From positions 177,501 to 241,500 of the forward strand of contig OY735225.1 of assembly GCA_963457665.1 (NCBI GenBank): a stretch of 64,000 nucleotides of DNA, given 5' to 3'. The position numbers and the translations under genes were made by a program. This document shows positions 20,661-32,830 of the stretch, in pieces; the first letter of the stretch is position 1, and the number at the start of each line of letters is the position of its first letter. The stretch comes from Thysanoteuthis rhombus. Its lineage: Eukaryota > Mollusca > Cephalopoda > Oegopsida > Thysanoteuthidae. Below the pieces are notes generated by a model. That model had not been told where the DNA came from. It made no database searches and worked only from the letters and a program-made list of their open reading frames with translations.

Positions 20661-20794
20661 TTTTCTTTCCAATGCCCTTTTCAAAATATAAAATCGTTAG
20701 TGGTAAACTTCAGTTGTGACTGTTTGACTTTTGTTTAAAAGATTGTGATTGAAAACAAAGCGGAGACAGAAGAAGATACACGGCGGCAGTCATC

Positions 20795-22006
20795 GAATCG
20801 AATTTCACAAAAATCATCACCAACCGAATCACGAGAACACTCGATTAAAACAAGCCATGTGAACAAGCTGGCTTTAGAAGAAGCTACTCGACCATCGACC
20901 ACCCACATCCGATAAATCAGCTGAAAGAAAAAGCAGCTGAGTATAAACTACCACTCGCCGTAGCATTTATCGACTTCAGAAAGGCGTTCGACTCAGTAGA
21001 AATCCCTACGGTCATGGAGGCCATCAGTCGATAAGGTGTAGATCCAGTATATGTTGAAGAGCTGAAACATGTATACAATCACTGCAGCTCCTTTATTAGG
21101 TTACATAAAGACTCGGACCCCTTTCATCACCAGAAAGGAATAAGACAAGATGATACCAGCTCACCTAAACTCTTCACAGCCTGCCTCGAGATGATCTTCA
21201 TAAGACTAGACTGGGAGAATAAAGGAATTAGAATAGACGGCGAGTATCTGAGTAACGTCAGATTTGCAGAGAACCTACCCGACCTCCAACAAATGATAGA
21301 TGAACTAAATGAAGAGAGCAAGAAAGTAGGCCAACACATAAACTTCAGCAAGACGAAGATCATGTGCAACAACCACATCGGAGATAAAAACACTAAGATC
21401 AAAATCGAGGACACTGAACTGGAGGAAGTAGATCACTGCATCTACCTAGGACAACGAATCTCCATGAGACCCTCAAAAGAAGAAGAAATCAAGCGAAGAA
21501 TCACACTAGGATGGCAAGCCTTTGGCAGAGCAAGCTCGACCTTTAAGAATCCCATTAATCCTAAAGAGAAGGGTGTATAACCAATGCATCCTCCCAAAAG
21601 TCACTTATGGAGCTGAAACATGGAACTTAACTAAGAGACAGATCCGTAAATTGAGAACCATGCATCTTGCACATGAAAGAATTATGCTAGGACTCACATC
21701 ACATGGAGAGACCACAAGACAGCACAGTACATCTGAGAAAAGACAAGAGTTAGGGACATCAAAGAATCCATTAGAAATCTCAAATGGCGGTGGGCTGGCC
21801 ATGTTGCAAGAATGGCAGACAATCGATGGACATCGCGACTCACAACATGGATTCCCCGAGACCATATACGCAACCGAGGCCGACAAAGTGTTAGATGGAG
21901 AGACGAACTAGACAAGTTCAGGAAATACTGGCTCCGTGACGCCCATGATAGGGAAGTGTGGCAAAACCTGGGGAAGGTCTATGTCCAACGACGCACGCTA
22001 AAAGAC

Positions 22007-22063
<57 letters not shown>
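20795..22063 (+). mobile_element. RTE-like LINE fragment with deleted catalytic motif C, and (GAT)n tail
   Basis: Piecewise frames give NRITRTLD, QAGFRRSYSTIDH, FIDFRKAFDSVE (RT motif A, about 20970), GIRQDDTSSPKLF (motif B with QGD changed to QDD), VRFAENLPDLQ, where the seven residues holding the ADD motif are missing, then the family C-terminus ending RTLKD at 22009. The microsatellite tail runs from 22006 to 22063. Several stops and frameshifts make it inactive. Confidence 0.92.
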
Positions 22064-22065
<2 letters not shown>

Positions 22066-23512
22066 ATTGTAAGAAAATGTTGGAAACACTGGTTTCAATG
22101 CCAAAAACGCTCCCGTCACATGCTTTTTCAGCATGCTTTTCACACATATTCACATGTTATTACTACATTCGAGAAAATTACAGAAGAAAACATTTTAAAC
22201 TTTGCTTTCCACGCCCAAAAGTCTCTTTTTTTATCCTTTCAGGCTGGCTTTTGACATTTATTTATATATGGATACTACCTTCGATTAGATTGTTTTTGAT
22301 TTCAGCTTTGAAAAGCATCTTTGAAAGGTTATTACCTTTAAAAACTAGGTTTCAAAGCTGAAAAGTCCCTCTTATTACCCTTTTAGACTAGGTTGTGAAA
22401 TGCTGAAAATTCAACCGTATATCATTTATACATTGACAAAAAATCGTCGAAAAACCATGATGACATTGCTTGCAGAGCTGAAGAGACCTTTTCGGGCTCG
22501 GTTTTGACATTTAAAGGCGCACTCAAATATCATAATTTCATTCAAGAAATTGTTGAAAAACCTTGAAAACATTTCTCTTATAAGCTAAAAAGGCTCTGTT
22601 GATGCCTTTTTCGGCATTCTTTAGACATTCGGAAGATAAAATCACGTATTATATAACATTACAGAAAACATGTTCATATAAATTCAAAGAAATTGCTTGA
22701 AACTATTGAAAACGTTACTTTCAAAGCCAAAAAAAGGCTTCCCTATAGCTTTTTAGGCTTGGTCTTAACACTTACATGTATAGTATTAGTACATACGTAT
22801 AAATTGTTAAAAACCTCTAAAACATTGATTCCAAAGCTAAAAACACTTTTTTCACAGCCTTTTCGGCTTGGTTTTCATACTTTACAAATTCAATCATTTA
22901 TCATTGATACATTGGAGAAAATGGTTAAAAACATTGAAAACACTTGTTTCCGGGCTAGAAAGTCTCTGTTTATACTCTTTCGGGCTTTATTTTGAGCTTC
23001 TCACTCCTATATGATTACTATTTTCAAGATAATCAATGAAAATTTTGAAAACATTGCTTTCAATGCTAAAAAAATCTCTGTTCCTGCTTCCTTAGGGCTT
23101 AGTTTTGATATTTGGAAACGAAATCATGTATCATTGCTATATAAGGTAAAATTGTTGAAAAGCCATGAGAATGTGACTTTTCCCAAGCTGAAAAAGGCTT
23201 CCCTTCATACCTTTATAGGTTTGGTGTCAACAGTCTGAAAATTGGATCCTATATTATTAGTGCATTCTAGAAAATTGTCGAAAAACTTTGAAAACATTGA
23301 TTTCGAAGCTAAAAAAGGCTATGTTCATACTATTTCAGGGTAGATTTTCAAACTTTCGAAATTCAATCATGTATTATTATAGTTAGATTTAAAAAAGATT
23401 GCTCAAAAACATTAGAAACATTGGTTTCCAAAGCTGGAAACGATTTTCCAGTCGTTTTGTTTCACATTCAACACTCCTGTTATTACTACATTCAATAAAA
23501 TTGTTTGGGACA
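22064..23512. repeat. Tandem array, about 115-bp unit, roughly 12 diverged units
   Basis: Each unit carries attgttgaaaa.c.ttgaaaacattg, tttcaaagctaaaaa, a ctctgttcatacctttt phrase and ggcttggttttgacattt, then caattc..tcatgtatcattactaca. Anchors at about 22757, 22869, 22985, 23097 and 23217 are 112-120 bp apart; earlier units are longer. The array begins right after the (GAT)n tail of the RTE copy. Open frames inside it are not conserved between units. Confidence 0.85.
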
Positions 23513-24559
23513 TGCTCCCCGAGCCGTAAGTAGCGTCACTCCGTACACGCTGTAAGTAGCAAAGAACAGGGGAAAGTCTGTCAGATTGACCAAGCTTTCA
23601 ACTCACTATTCTCTATAACCCTTCTTCTACACCTTGTGGAAGTCTCCAATCACAAAACTTGCTGCTCCCCGACCCGTGTGCGGAACGGAGGCGTCCACGG
23701 TACATGTGCCAACCACCCCCGGTCTCCCGGCTGCCTACCGGCCCCAAACGCGTGCGACGTCGGCCAGAGATCGAGCAACAGTTATCAGGGTCTTCTGCGG
23801 CCCACACAGCCGACATCCCCGCCCTGACTTGGGACGGCACAATAGTCAAATGGTCGGCTGCCAGTCCTGCTTGGAGGAGCAGGCGGTGGTGTCTGGCGCA
23901 CACGGCTCACGTGTCCTTCTTGCTACTCGACATCCAGGCAAAACGACTTCCCTCCCGGCTAACCGTCCGAGCCATGCTTCCCGACCCGTAAGCAGCGTCA
24001 CTCCGCACACGCTGCACGCACCAGAGAACAGGGGAAAGTCTCTCAAATCGACTTAGTTTTTCAACTCACCATTCTCTCTAACCCTTCTTCTACAGCTTGT
24101 GGGAGTCTCCAATTACAAACTTGCTGCTCCCCGACCCGTTTGCGGAACGAATGCGTCGACGGTACAAGTAACGACGACCCTCCCTCTCCTGACTGCCTAC
24201 CGGCCCCGAACGCATGCGATCACAGGTCTGTTGTGAAGGGGCTCGTGCTGCCCGCCCCGTCTGGGCCCCGAACGATCAGAGTCGGCGAGAGAGAGTGAGA
24301 TGTGTGTATCAGCCCCACGGCTGGCCTATCCTTCTTCTTAAATATGGTCCCCTGCCACTTGATGTTGGGAGCGGGCAAGCGGTGGCTGGCGCACCTGGCT
24401 TGCCTGTCCCCTTTCATAATTTTTCAAAAATTTTTCTTCTTCCGGTAGTCGTAGACAGAAATACTCTTTCCACGGCCCGCAGGCCTTCCAGTCTGTCAGT
24501 CGGTTAGCGTGGAAAGCGACTTGGTTCGCCTGAAGGCAGACCTCGATTTCCATCCTCGT

Positions 24560-24640
24560 TTCGAGGATAGAACTAAAGCCATTTTCTATGGGTCAGAATG
24601 CCGACAGCGCGTTCTAACCGGTATGGCAGCATCGGCCAGA
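24560..24640 (-). repeat. tRNA-derived SINE-type promoter head in block B, copy 1
   Basis: Minus strand shows a box A-like TGCCATACCGGTTAGAACGC and a box B-like TTTAGTTCTATCCTCG about 30 bases apart. Slightly more decayed than the copy at 25111-25190. Confidence 0.55.
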
Positions 24641-25110
24641 GGTGGGCAGACGTGATGAATGCGATGACTGGCGCTGTGAGCGTTTTTTTTTTTTTAAATT
24701 CCAAGAGTTGTCACACGAATTCGATGTTTTGACAATATCAGAGGGAGCACCTTCACGGGGAGGCTTATCGTGAAGGAACGTGTGTCCGCCCCGGAAAGTG
24801 AGTCAGCAGTGTGCCCTTGTCGGCACCGTGTCGTCTTTGATGTCCGCTTCGCCAGGCTAAGGGACGATCATTGTAACCATTTTATAATGGTCGCGTCGTG
24901 ACCGTCGAACACACCGTAGAGAGGGGAAAGCAGGCTGGCGCACCTGGCTTGCCTATCCCCTCTCCTAATTTTTCAAAGTTTTTCTTCGTCCCGTAGTCGT
25001 AGACAGAAACAGTCTCTGCCCGGGCCTGCAGACCGTCCCGTCCGTCAGTCGGTTAGCGTGGAAAGCGACTCGGTTCGCCTGAACGCAGACTTCGATGTTC
25101 GTAGGGCTTT

Positions 25111-25190
25111 TCGAGGATCGAACTAAAGCCATTTTCTATGGGTCAGAATGCCGACAGCGCGCTCTAACCGGTATGGCAGTATCGGCCAGA
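25111..25190 (-). repeat. tRNA-derived SINE-type promoter head in block B, copy 2
   Basis: Minus strand shows CCGGTTAGAGCGC (box A core GGTTAGAGCG) and AGTTCGATCCTCG (box B), with tRNA-like spacing. The stems do not fold into a complete tRNA, so a SINE or tRNA fossil is the better reading. Confidence 0.6.
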
Positions 25191-27201
25191 GGTGAGCAGA
25201 CGTGATGAATGCGATAACTGGCTCTAGGAGCGTATTTTTTAAAAAATTCCAAAAGTTGTTACACGAATTCGATGTTTTGACAATATTAGAGGGAGCACCT
25301 TCACGGAAAGGCTTATCGTGAAGGAACGTTTGTCGGCCCCGGGAGGTTAGTCGGCCGTTGTCGGCACCGTGTCGTGTTTGATGTCCGCTTCGCCCGGTTC
25401 GGGTGGCAAACGTAATTATAAAAAAATGTATACCTACGATCTCTTCGTCCTCGTTGGCTCGTCGTCTGCTCGCCGTCTCCTCGTGTCTGGGCTCCCCATC
25501 GTGATCCTGTGGCACCTGCTTTCTTCTCAGGTTTAAGACTAGGGAGTAAGCTGAGTCTTCCTCTTCTCGTCACGCCTCTGTTCGCCGTCTGTCCCGTGTC
25601 AGTCCTCGCCTGGCGTCTTGGAGCTTCAACCAAAAGTGTCCCAAGTTTTTCTTCTATGTTTACCGGTCCCCAGCGTCGTAGCTTGACCCGTGCACAGGTT
25701 GATGACCACCCAGCACAAACTGTTGGTCGTATCTTCGCGTCCGTTCTTACGCTTCGGGTGTTCAACGTAATTGTAAACAAAAAAATAGCTACGATCTATT
25801 CGTCGACGTCGTCGGCTCGTCCTCTGCTCGCCGTCTCCTCGTGTCTGGACTCCCCATCGCTCGCTCGCTCACTCGAAGTCCGTCCCGGCTGACCGCTGTC
25901 TCCGTCAGCTTGCTTCGTTTATCGTGATCCTGCGGCACCTGCTCTCTTCTCAGGTTCAAGACTAGGGCGTAAGCTAAGTCTTCCTCTTCTCGTCAAGCCT
26001 TTGTTCACCGTCTTTCCTGTGTCAGTCCTCGCCTGGCGTCTTGGAGCTTCAACCAAAAGTGTCCCAAGTTTTCTTCTATGTTTACATGTCCCTAGCGTCG
26101 TACGTTGACCCGTGCACAGGTTGATGACCACCCAGCACAAACTGTCGGTCATAGCGCTGATATATACTATTGCTCCGTCACTTGCTGGCAGCCGGTCCGA
26201 GGGTGCCACCACTGTCGTCGTGGTCTTCTGGTTTGCCTTTCCGTCTTTATCCTCCACTTTCGCCCGTCGTACGGTTCTCCAATCACCCAGGGGGTTGGCT
26301 AGCCCTCTCACTGAGTCTGGGGCCTTTTAAACCGGCTAGCTTGCTACTCACTTCGACTGATTGCTGTTCGCCGCTCCCCTGTGTAGATTACGTATCGTTC
26401 ACTTGCGGCGCATCCAGACTTGTCTAAAAATATTCAGTCAAACCCATGCCATGCTCCCTGACCCCTAAGAAGCGTCACTCCACACGCTGTGCGGACCAAA
26501 AAATAGAGAAAATCACTCAGATCGACCTAGCCTTTCAACTCACTTTTTTTCTATAACCCTTCTTATAGACCTTGTGGAATTCTCCAATCCAGAAACTCCG
26601 TGCTCCCCGACCCGTTGCACAGCGGAGGCATGCACCAGACGAGTGCCACCACCCTCCGTCTCCCGACTGCATACCCATCCCAAACGCCTATCACGTCGGC
26701 CAGAGATCCAGTCACAGTTATCAGGCTGTCCTAAGGCCACCCACAAAGCCGACATCCACGCCCTGGGACGGACACTACGGACACCCCTCACCAATAACCG
26801 TCCCAGCCATGCTACGTGGGCCTTACAACAACCTGATAACACCAGCTCCATTGATCGATCGAGCGAGCGACCGATCTCTGCCTCACGTGCTACGCGTTTC
26901 GGGCGGCTGCTACGCAATCGGGAGACGAATGGACGGATGGTGGTGGCACTCCAACCGTCGATGCCTTCTTCGTTCCGCACACGGATCTGGGAGCATCGAG
27001 TCTCTTGATCGGGGCAACCTACGACGCTGGGGACCTGTAAACATAAACAAGTCAGGTGGCCACGCAAGTCACCGATACGTAGTCGGAAGGTTGGAGCGGT
27101 CAACAGCAGTCCGTCCAGGTGAGCAGCGAGATGGCCGAATTGAGCTGTGATTTTGTTGATTTCAACGTAAACATCGACCGCAGCCATCTCTTACGCTGGG
27201 C

Positions 27202-27204
<3 letters not shown>

Positions 27205-27257
<53 letters not shown>
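27205..27257. repeat. (GA)n microsatellite
   Basis: About 26 uninterrupted GA units ending block D copy 1; a second, interrupted GA run at 27386-27436 ends block D copy 2. Confidence 0.95.
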
Positions 27258-27259
<2 letters not shown>

Positions 27260-27385
27260 GGAAAAGGTGACTATTGATTTCGAACGTAAACATCAACTGG
27301 TACTTGTGTAGGCTAGCGGTCCCAGCGTGTAGGTAGCCAACCACAGCCGTCTCTACGCGTCCGGCCTCACGCTTCCCTGCGTTAC

Positions 27386-27431
<46 letters not shown>

Positions 27432-27667
27432 GAGATCACTGGATATCGTGACTTGTTTAACATAACCCAGTTTGGGAACACCAGGAACAGTAAGAAAAAA
27501 AAACTTTTTTTTGCCCCCCCGCTCCAGTTTTAAACCAGATTCTTTAAACGTTGTGCAACCGATATAGGCGCCTGAATTCAGCACTTGCTTACATTCAAAT
27601 CACACTGAAAGTACAAGTTCTTGTTCGATCACCGATGTTCAGCAGCGTCAAGCCTGATCAGTACTTA

Positions 27668-30600
27668 AATGCAAGAAATGCATTTTCCGTTAATTTTGAT
27701 AATTTCCATCAAATTGAGCTATATCGATAAATACATCAAATACAGCAAATTCAATGGTACCGTTGCAATCAGCACGTCAAACTACATCAGAAAAAGCCAT
27801 AAAATCGATAGGTAAAAATGACATTCAAAACACCATTTTTTTCGGCTCACTTATGTATGTGCTAGGAGTGCCTTCTCGACCAATAGCGGCTATTTCCATC
27901 AAATTGGGCTAAATCGATATATACATCGAATCTACCCGATCCAATGGTACCGTTGCAATCAGCACGTCAAACTACGCCAGAAAAAGCCATAAAATCGATA
28001 GGTAAAAATGACATTCAAAAGACCATTTTTGACGGCTCACTTATGTATGTGCTAGGAGTGCCTTCTCGACCAATAGCGGCTATTTCCATCAAATTGGGCT
28101 AAATCGATGTATACATCGAATCCACCCGATCCAATGGTACCGTTGCAATCAGCACGTAAAACTATGCCAGAAAAGGCCATAAAATCGATAGGTAAAAATG
28201 ACATTCAAAAGACCATTTTTGACGGCTCACTTATGTATGTGCTAGAAATGCATTTGTGGTCAATCGTGGCTATTTCTATCAAATTGGGCTTAATCGAAAA
28301 ATACATCAAATGCAGTCAATTGAATGGTACCGTTGCAATCAGCACGTCAAACTATGCCAGAAGAAGCGATTAAATCGATATGTAAAAATGACATTCGAAA
28401 GACCATTTTGCCGGCTTAACCATGTATATGCTAAAATTGCCATCTCGACCAATCGTGGCTATTTCCATCAAATTGGGCTGAATCGATAAATACATCGGAT
28501 CTACCTGATCCAATGGTATGGTTTGCAATCAGCACGTCAAACTACGCCAAAAAAGCCAGAAAATCGATAGGTAAAAATGACATTCAAAACACGACTTTTA
28601 ACGACTCACTTATGTATGTGCTAGAAATGCATTTTTGGTCATTTGTGGCTATTTCCATCAAATTGGGCTGAAACAGAAAAATACATCAAATCCACCCGAT
28701 CCAATGGTACCGTTGCAATCAGCACGTAAAACTATGCCAGAAAAGGCCATAAAATCGATAGGTAAAAATGACATTCAAAAGACCATTTTTGACGGCTCAC
28801 TTATGTGTGTGCTGGAAGTGCCTTCTCGACTAATAGCGGCTATTTCCATCAAATTGGGCTGAATCGAAAAATACATCATGCGCAGCCGATTCAATGGTAC
28901 CGTTGCAATCAGCACGTCAAACTACGCTAGAAAAAGCCATAAAATCGATATGTAAAAATGACATTCGAAAGACCATTTTTTACAGCTCACTTATGTGTGT
29001 GCTAGAAGTGCCTTGCTGACCAATAGCGGCTATTTCCATCAAATTAGGCTGAATAAAAAAATACATCAAATGCAGCCCGTTCAATGGTACTGTTGCAATT
29101 AGCACGTCAAACTACGCAAGAAAAAAGCCATAAAATCAATAGGTAAAAATGACATTCAAAATTCCAATTTTGACAGCTCACTTAGTTCCCTACCGACCGA
29201 TAGCAGCTATTTCCATCAATTTGGGCTGAATCGATGATTACATCAAATCAACCTGATCCACTAGTACTGTTGCAATCAGCACGTCAAACTACGCCAGAAA
29301 CACCCATAAAATCGATGGGTAAAATTGATATTCAAAACATCACTTTTAATGGCTTACTTAAGAATGTGCTAGAAATGCATTTCCAGTCAATTGTGGCTAT
29401 TTCCATCAAATTGGGCTTAATCGGAAAATACATCAAATCCACCCAATTCAATGGTACTGTTGTAATCAGCACGTCAAACTACGCAAGAAAAAGCCATAAA
29501 ATATATAGGTAAAAATGACATTCAAAACACCACTTTTGACAGCTTACTTATGTATGTGCTAGAAATGCATTTTTGTCATTTTTAGCTATTTTCATCAAAT
29601 TGCACAAAATTGAAAATACATCAAATGCAGCCGATTCAATGGTACCGTTGCAATTAGCACGTGAAACTACTCCAGAAAAAGCCATAAGATCGATAGGTAA
29701 AAATGATATTCAAAATTCCATTCTTGACAGCTCTTTTATGTACGTGCTGGAAGTGCCTTCTCGACCAATTGCAACTATTTCCATCAAATTGGGTTGAATC
29801 GAAAAATACATCGAATTGACCCGATCCAATGGTACCGTTGCAATCAGCACGTCAAGCTACGCCAGAAAAAGCCATAAAATCGATATGTAAAAATGACATT
29901 CAAAACAACACTTTTGACGGCTTACTTACGTATGTGCTAAAAAATGCATTTTCGGTCAAGAGCAGCTATTTCCATCTAATTAGGCTAAATCGATAAATAT
30001 ATCGAATCCACCTGATCCAATGGTACCGTTGCAATCAGCACTTCAAACTACGCCAGAAAAAGCCAGAAAATATATAGGTAAAAATGACATTCAAAACACC
30101 ACTTTTGACAGCTTATGTATGAGCTAAAAAATGCAATTTTGGTCAATTGTGGCTCTTTCCATCAAATTGGGCTGCATCAATAAATACATCAAAGGCAGCC
30201 CGTTCAATGGTACAGTTGCAATAAGCACGTAGAAACTACGCCAAAAAAGACATAAAATCGATAGGTATAAAAGACATTCAAAAGACCATTTTTGACACAT
30301 GTGCTGGAAGTGCCTTCTCAACCAATTGCAGCTATTTCCATCAAATTGGGCTGAATATGTGAGTTCACCTGATCTAATAGTAACGTCGCAATCAGCACGT
30401 CAAACTACGCCAGAAAAAGCCATAAAATCGATAGGTAAAAAAGACATTCAAAAGACCATTTTCGAAGGCTCACTTATATATGTGCTAGAAGTGCCTTCTC
30501 GACCGATTGCAACTATTTCCATCAAATTGAACTGAATCAAAAAATACATCGAATCCACCCAATCCAATGGTACTGTTGCAATCAGCACGTCAACCTACGC

Positions 30601-32203
30601 CAGAAACAGCCATAAAATCGAGAGGTAAAAATGACATTCAAAAGACCATTTTTGATGGCTCCCTTATGGAAGTGCCTTCTCGACCAATAGCGGCTTTTTC
30701 CATCAAATTGGGCTGGGTCGAAAAATACATCAAATCCACCCGATCCAATGGTACCGTTGCAATCAGCACGTCAAACTACGCCAGAAACAGCCATAAAATC
30801 GATAGGTAAAAATGACATTCAAAAGACCATTTTTGATGGCTCCCTTATGGAAGTGCCTTCTCGACCAATAGCGGCTTTTTCCATCAAATTGGGCTGGGTC
30901 GAAAAATACATCAAATCCACCCGATCCAATGGTACCGTTGCAATCAGCACGTCAAACTACGCCAGAAAAAGCCATAAAATCGATAGGTAAAAATGACATT
31001 CAAAAGACCATTTTTGATGGCTCCCTTATGGAAGTGCCTTCTCGACCAATAGCGGCTTTTTCCATCATATTGGGCTGAATCAAAAAATACATCGAATCCA
31101 CCCGATCCAATGGTACCGTTGCAATCAGCACGTCAAACTACGCCAGAAAAAGCCATAAAATCCATAGGTAAAAATGACATTCTAAACAAAACTTTTGACG
31201 GCTTACTTATGTACGTGGTAAAAATGCATTTTCAGTCATTTGTAGCTATTTCCATCAAATTGCACTGAATCAAAAAATACATCAAATGCAGCCTATTCAA
31301 TGGTACCGTCGCAATCAGCAGGTCAAACTACACCGACGGCTTACTTATGTATGTGCTAAGAATGCATTTGCAGTCAATCGTGGCTATTTCTACCGAATAG
31401 GCCGAATCGATAAATACATCGAATCCACCCAACTCAATGGTACCGTTGCAATCAGCACATCAAACTACGCCAAAAAAAAGCCATAAAATCGATAGGTAAA
31501 AATGACATTCAAAAGACCATTTTTGACGGCTCACTTATATATATGCTGGAAGTGCCTTGTCGACCAATACTGGCGATTTCCATTTAATTGGTCTGAATCA
31601 AAAAATACATCAAATCCACCCAATCCAATGGTACTGTTGCAATCAGCACGTCAAACTACACCGGAAAAAGCAATAAAATCGATAGGTAAAAATGACATTC
31701 AAAACACCACTTTTAACGGCTTACCTATATATGTGCTAGAAAATGCATTTTTTGTCATTTGTGGCTACTTCCATCAAATTGGGCTGAATCAAAAAATACA
31801 TCAAATGCAGCCAATTTCAATGGTACCGTTGCAATCAGCACGTCAAACTACGCCAGAAAAAGCCATAAAATATATAGGTAAAAATGACATTCAAAACACC
31901 AATTTTGACGTTTCACTTATGTATGTAATAGAAGTGCCTTCCCGACCAATATTGGCTATTCCCATCAAATTTGGTTAAATTGAAATATACATCAAATGCA
32001 GCCGATTCAATGGTACTGTTACAATCAGCAAGTAAAACCACACAAGAAAAAGCCATGAAATATATAGGTAAAAATGACATTCGAAACACCTATTTGACGG
32101 CTTACTCATGTATGTGCTAGAAATGCATTTTCAGTCAATACTGGTTATTTCCATCAAATTGGGCTGAATTGAAAAATACATCAAATGCAGCCGATTCAAT
32201 GGT
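27668..32203. repeat. Satellite array with 190-bp unit, about 24 units
   Basis: Anchor phrase ccaatggtaccgttgcaatcag recurs at 27753, 27943, 28133, 28323 and onward at 190-bp steps. Other unit landmarks are cgtcaaactacgccagaaaaag, ccataaaatcgataggtaaa, gacattcaaaagacca, cacttatgtatgtgcta and tttccatcaaattgggctga. Three consecutive units at about 30565-31108 are almost identical and only 181 bp long because of a shared 9-bp loss around cccttatggaagtgcc, a sign of recent local amplification. Peptides read across units are periodic artefacts. Confidence 0.95.
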
Positions 32204-32259
32204 TAGTGCTAATTGCAACGGTACCATTGAATCGGCTGCATTTGATGTATTTTTCAATT
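32155..32259. repeat. Inverted repeat (foldback) closing the satellite array
   Basis: The last direct unit (aattgaaaaatacatcaaat, gcagccgattcaatggt, ending near 32203) is followed after about 18 bases by its reverse complement (accattgaatcggctgc, atttgatgtatttttcaatt, 32222-32259). The arms are about 38-40 bp and near perfect. The inverted part also includes gctaattgcaacggt, the complement of the next part of a satellite unit. Confidence 0.92.
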
Positions 32260-32830
32260 TAACCAAATTAACCATTAAATTGCAAAATAAAAATGATTTT
32301 TAAAACTTTATTTTTGGTAGATATAAGCCATATTGTAAAACTGGATTGTAGGGGAATATAGGTTATCTTGAAAAGAATATTTAATGTAAGAAAACTCAAG
32401 ATTTCATCGATTTCAGTGCATCAAACTACATCAGAAAAGACCATAAATCGAACTGTAAAATGACTTTCAAATTCTCATTTTTGGCCCTCGTAAACCTAGA
32501 TTATAGGTAAACATAGGTTATCTTGAAAGGTACGTTGAATATAGGTAAACTGATCATTCCTTTGAATTCAGGTAATCAAAATGTATCAGAAGCGACTTTG
32601 AAAACTGCATTTATGTCAGATATACTCTATCTTGTAAAATTACATTTTGGCAAATATAGGCTATCTGGAAAAATACATTAAATATAGGAAAACCAATGAT
32701 TCCATTAAATTTAGTGCATCAAACTATGTCAGAAACGACCTGAAACTCAAAATAAAAAAATGACTTTCGTAACTTCATTTTAGGCAAATTTAAGCCATCT
32801 CATAAAATGCATTAAATATAGGAATTTTCC
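32260..32830. repeat. Ancient diverged relative of the satellite, ~150-bp unit
   Basis: Phrases such as catcaaactacatcagaaaa, gacc.taaa, aaaatgactttcaaa and tcatttt at about 32419, 32573 and 32718 align with the satellite phrases cgtcaaactacgccagaaaa, aatgacattcaaaa and ccattttt. Units are separated by a ggttatcttgaaaa..ac.ttgaatatagg segment not present in the main array. Confidence 0.65.

Larger units (their letters stand above)
23513..27480. repeat. GC-rich composite of duplicated blocks (A, B, C, D), unclassified
   Basis: Base composition jumps well above the neighbourhood. Block A (gctcccygacccgtaagyagcgtcactcc, ctataacccttcttctacacctt, a clgtctcccgactgc-type stretch) occurs near 23520-23800, 23972-24215 and 26446-26760. 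Block B (ggctggcgcacctggcttgcct, gtcgtagacagaaa, gttagcgtggaaagcgact, tggcag.atcggccagaggt) occurs at about 24386-24850 and 24930-25400. Block C (cttctcaggtt.aagactagg, cctggcgtcttggagcttca, cgtgcacaggttgatgacca) occurs at about 25500-25735 and 25923-26150. Block D (gtaaacatc, then a (GA)n run) occurs at 27135-27257 and 27266-27436. No protein family is recognised in any frame; long open frames are expected at this GC level. Confidence 0.75.

Noticed and set aside
26540..27187. 215-codon minus-strand frame and the 192-codon plus-strand frame over it
   Set aside because: Long frames on both strands are expected in this GC-rich block; neither has recognisable domains, and the block is part of a repeat.
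28107..31978. Series of 60-160 codon plus-strand frames with MYVLE.., ISIKLG and KSIGKNDIQ
   Set aside because: They repeat with the 190-bp satellite, break at unit boundaries and differ by frameshifts between units.
27668..32203. Direct repeats resembling a CRISPR array
   Set aside because: Units are 190 bp with no distinct spacers, in a eukaryotic context without cas genes; it is a satellite.
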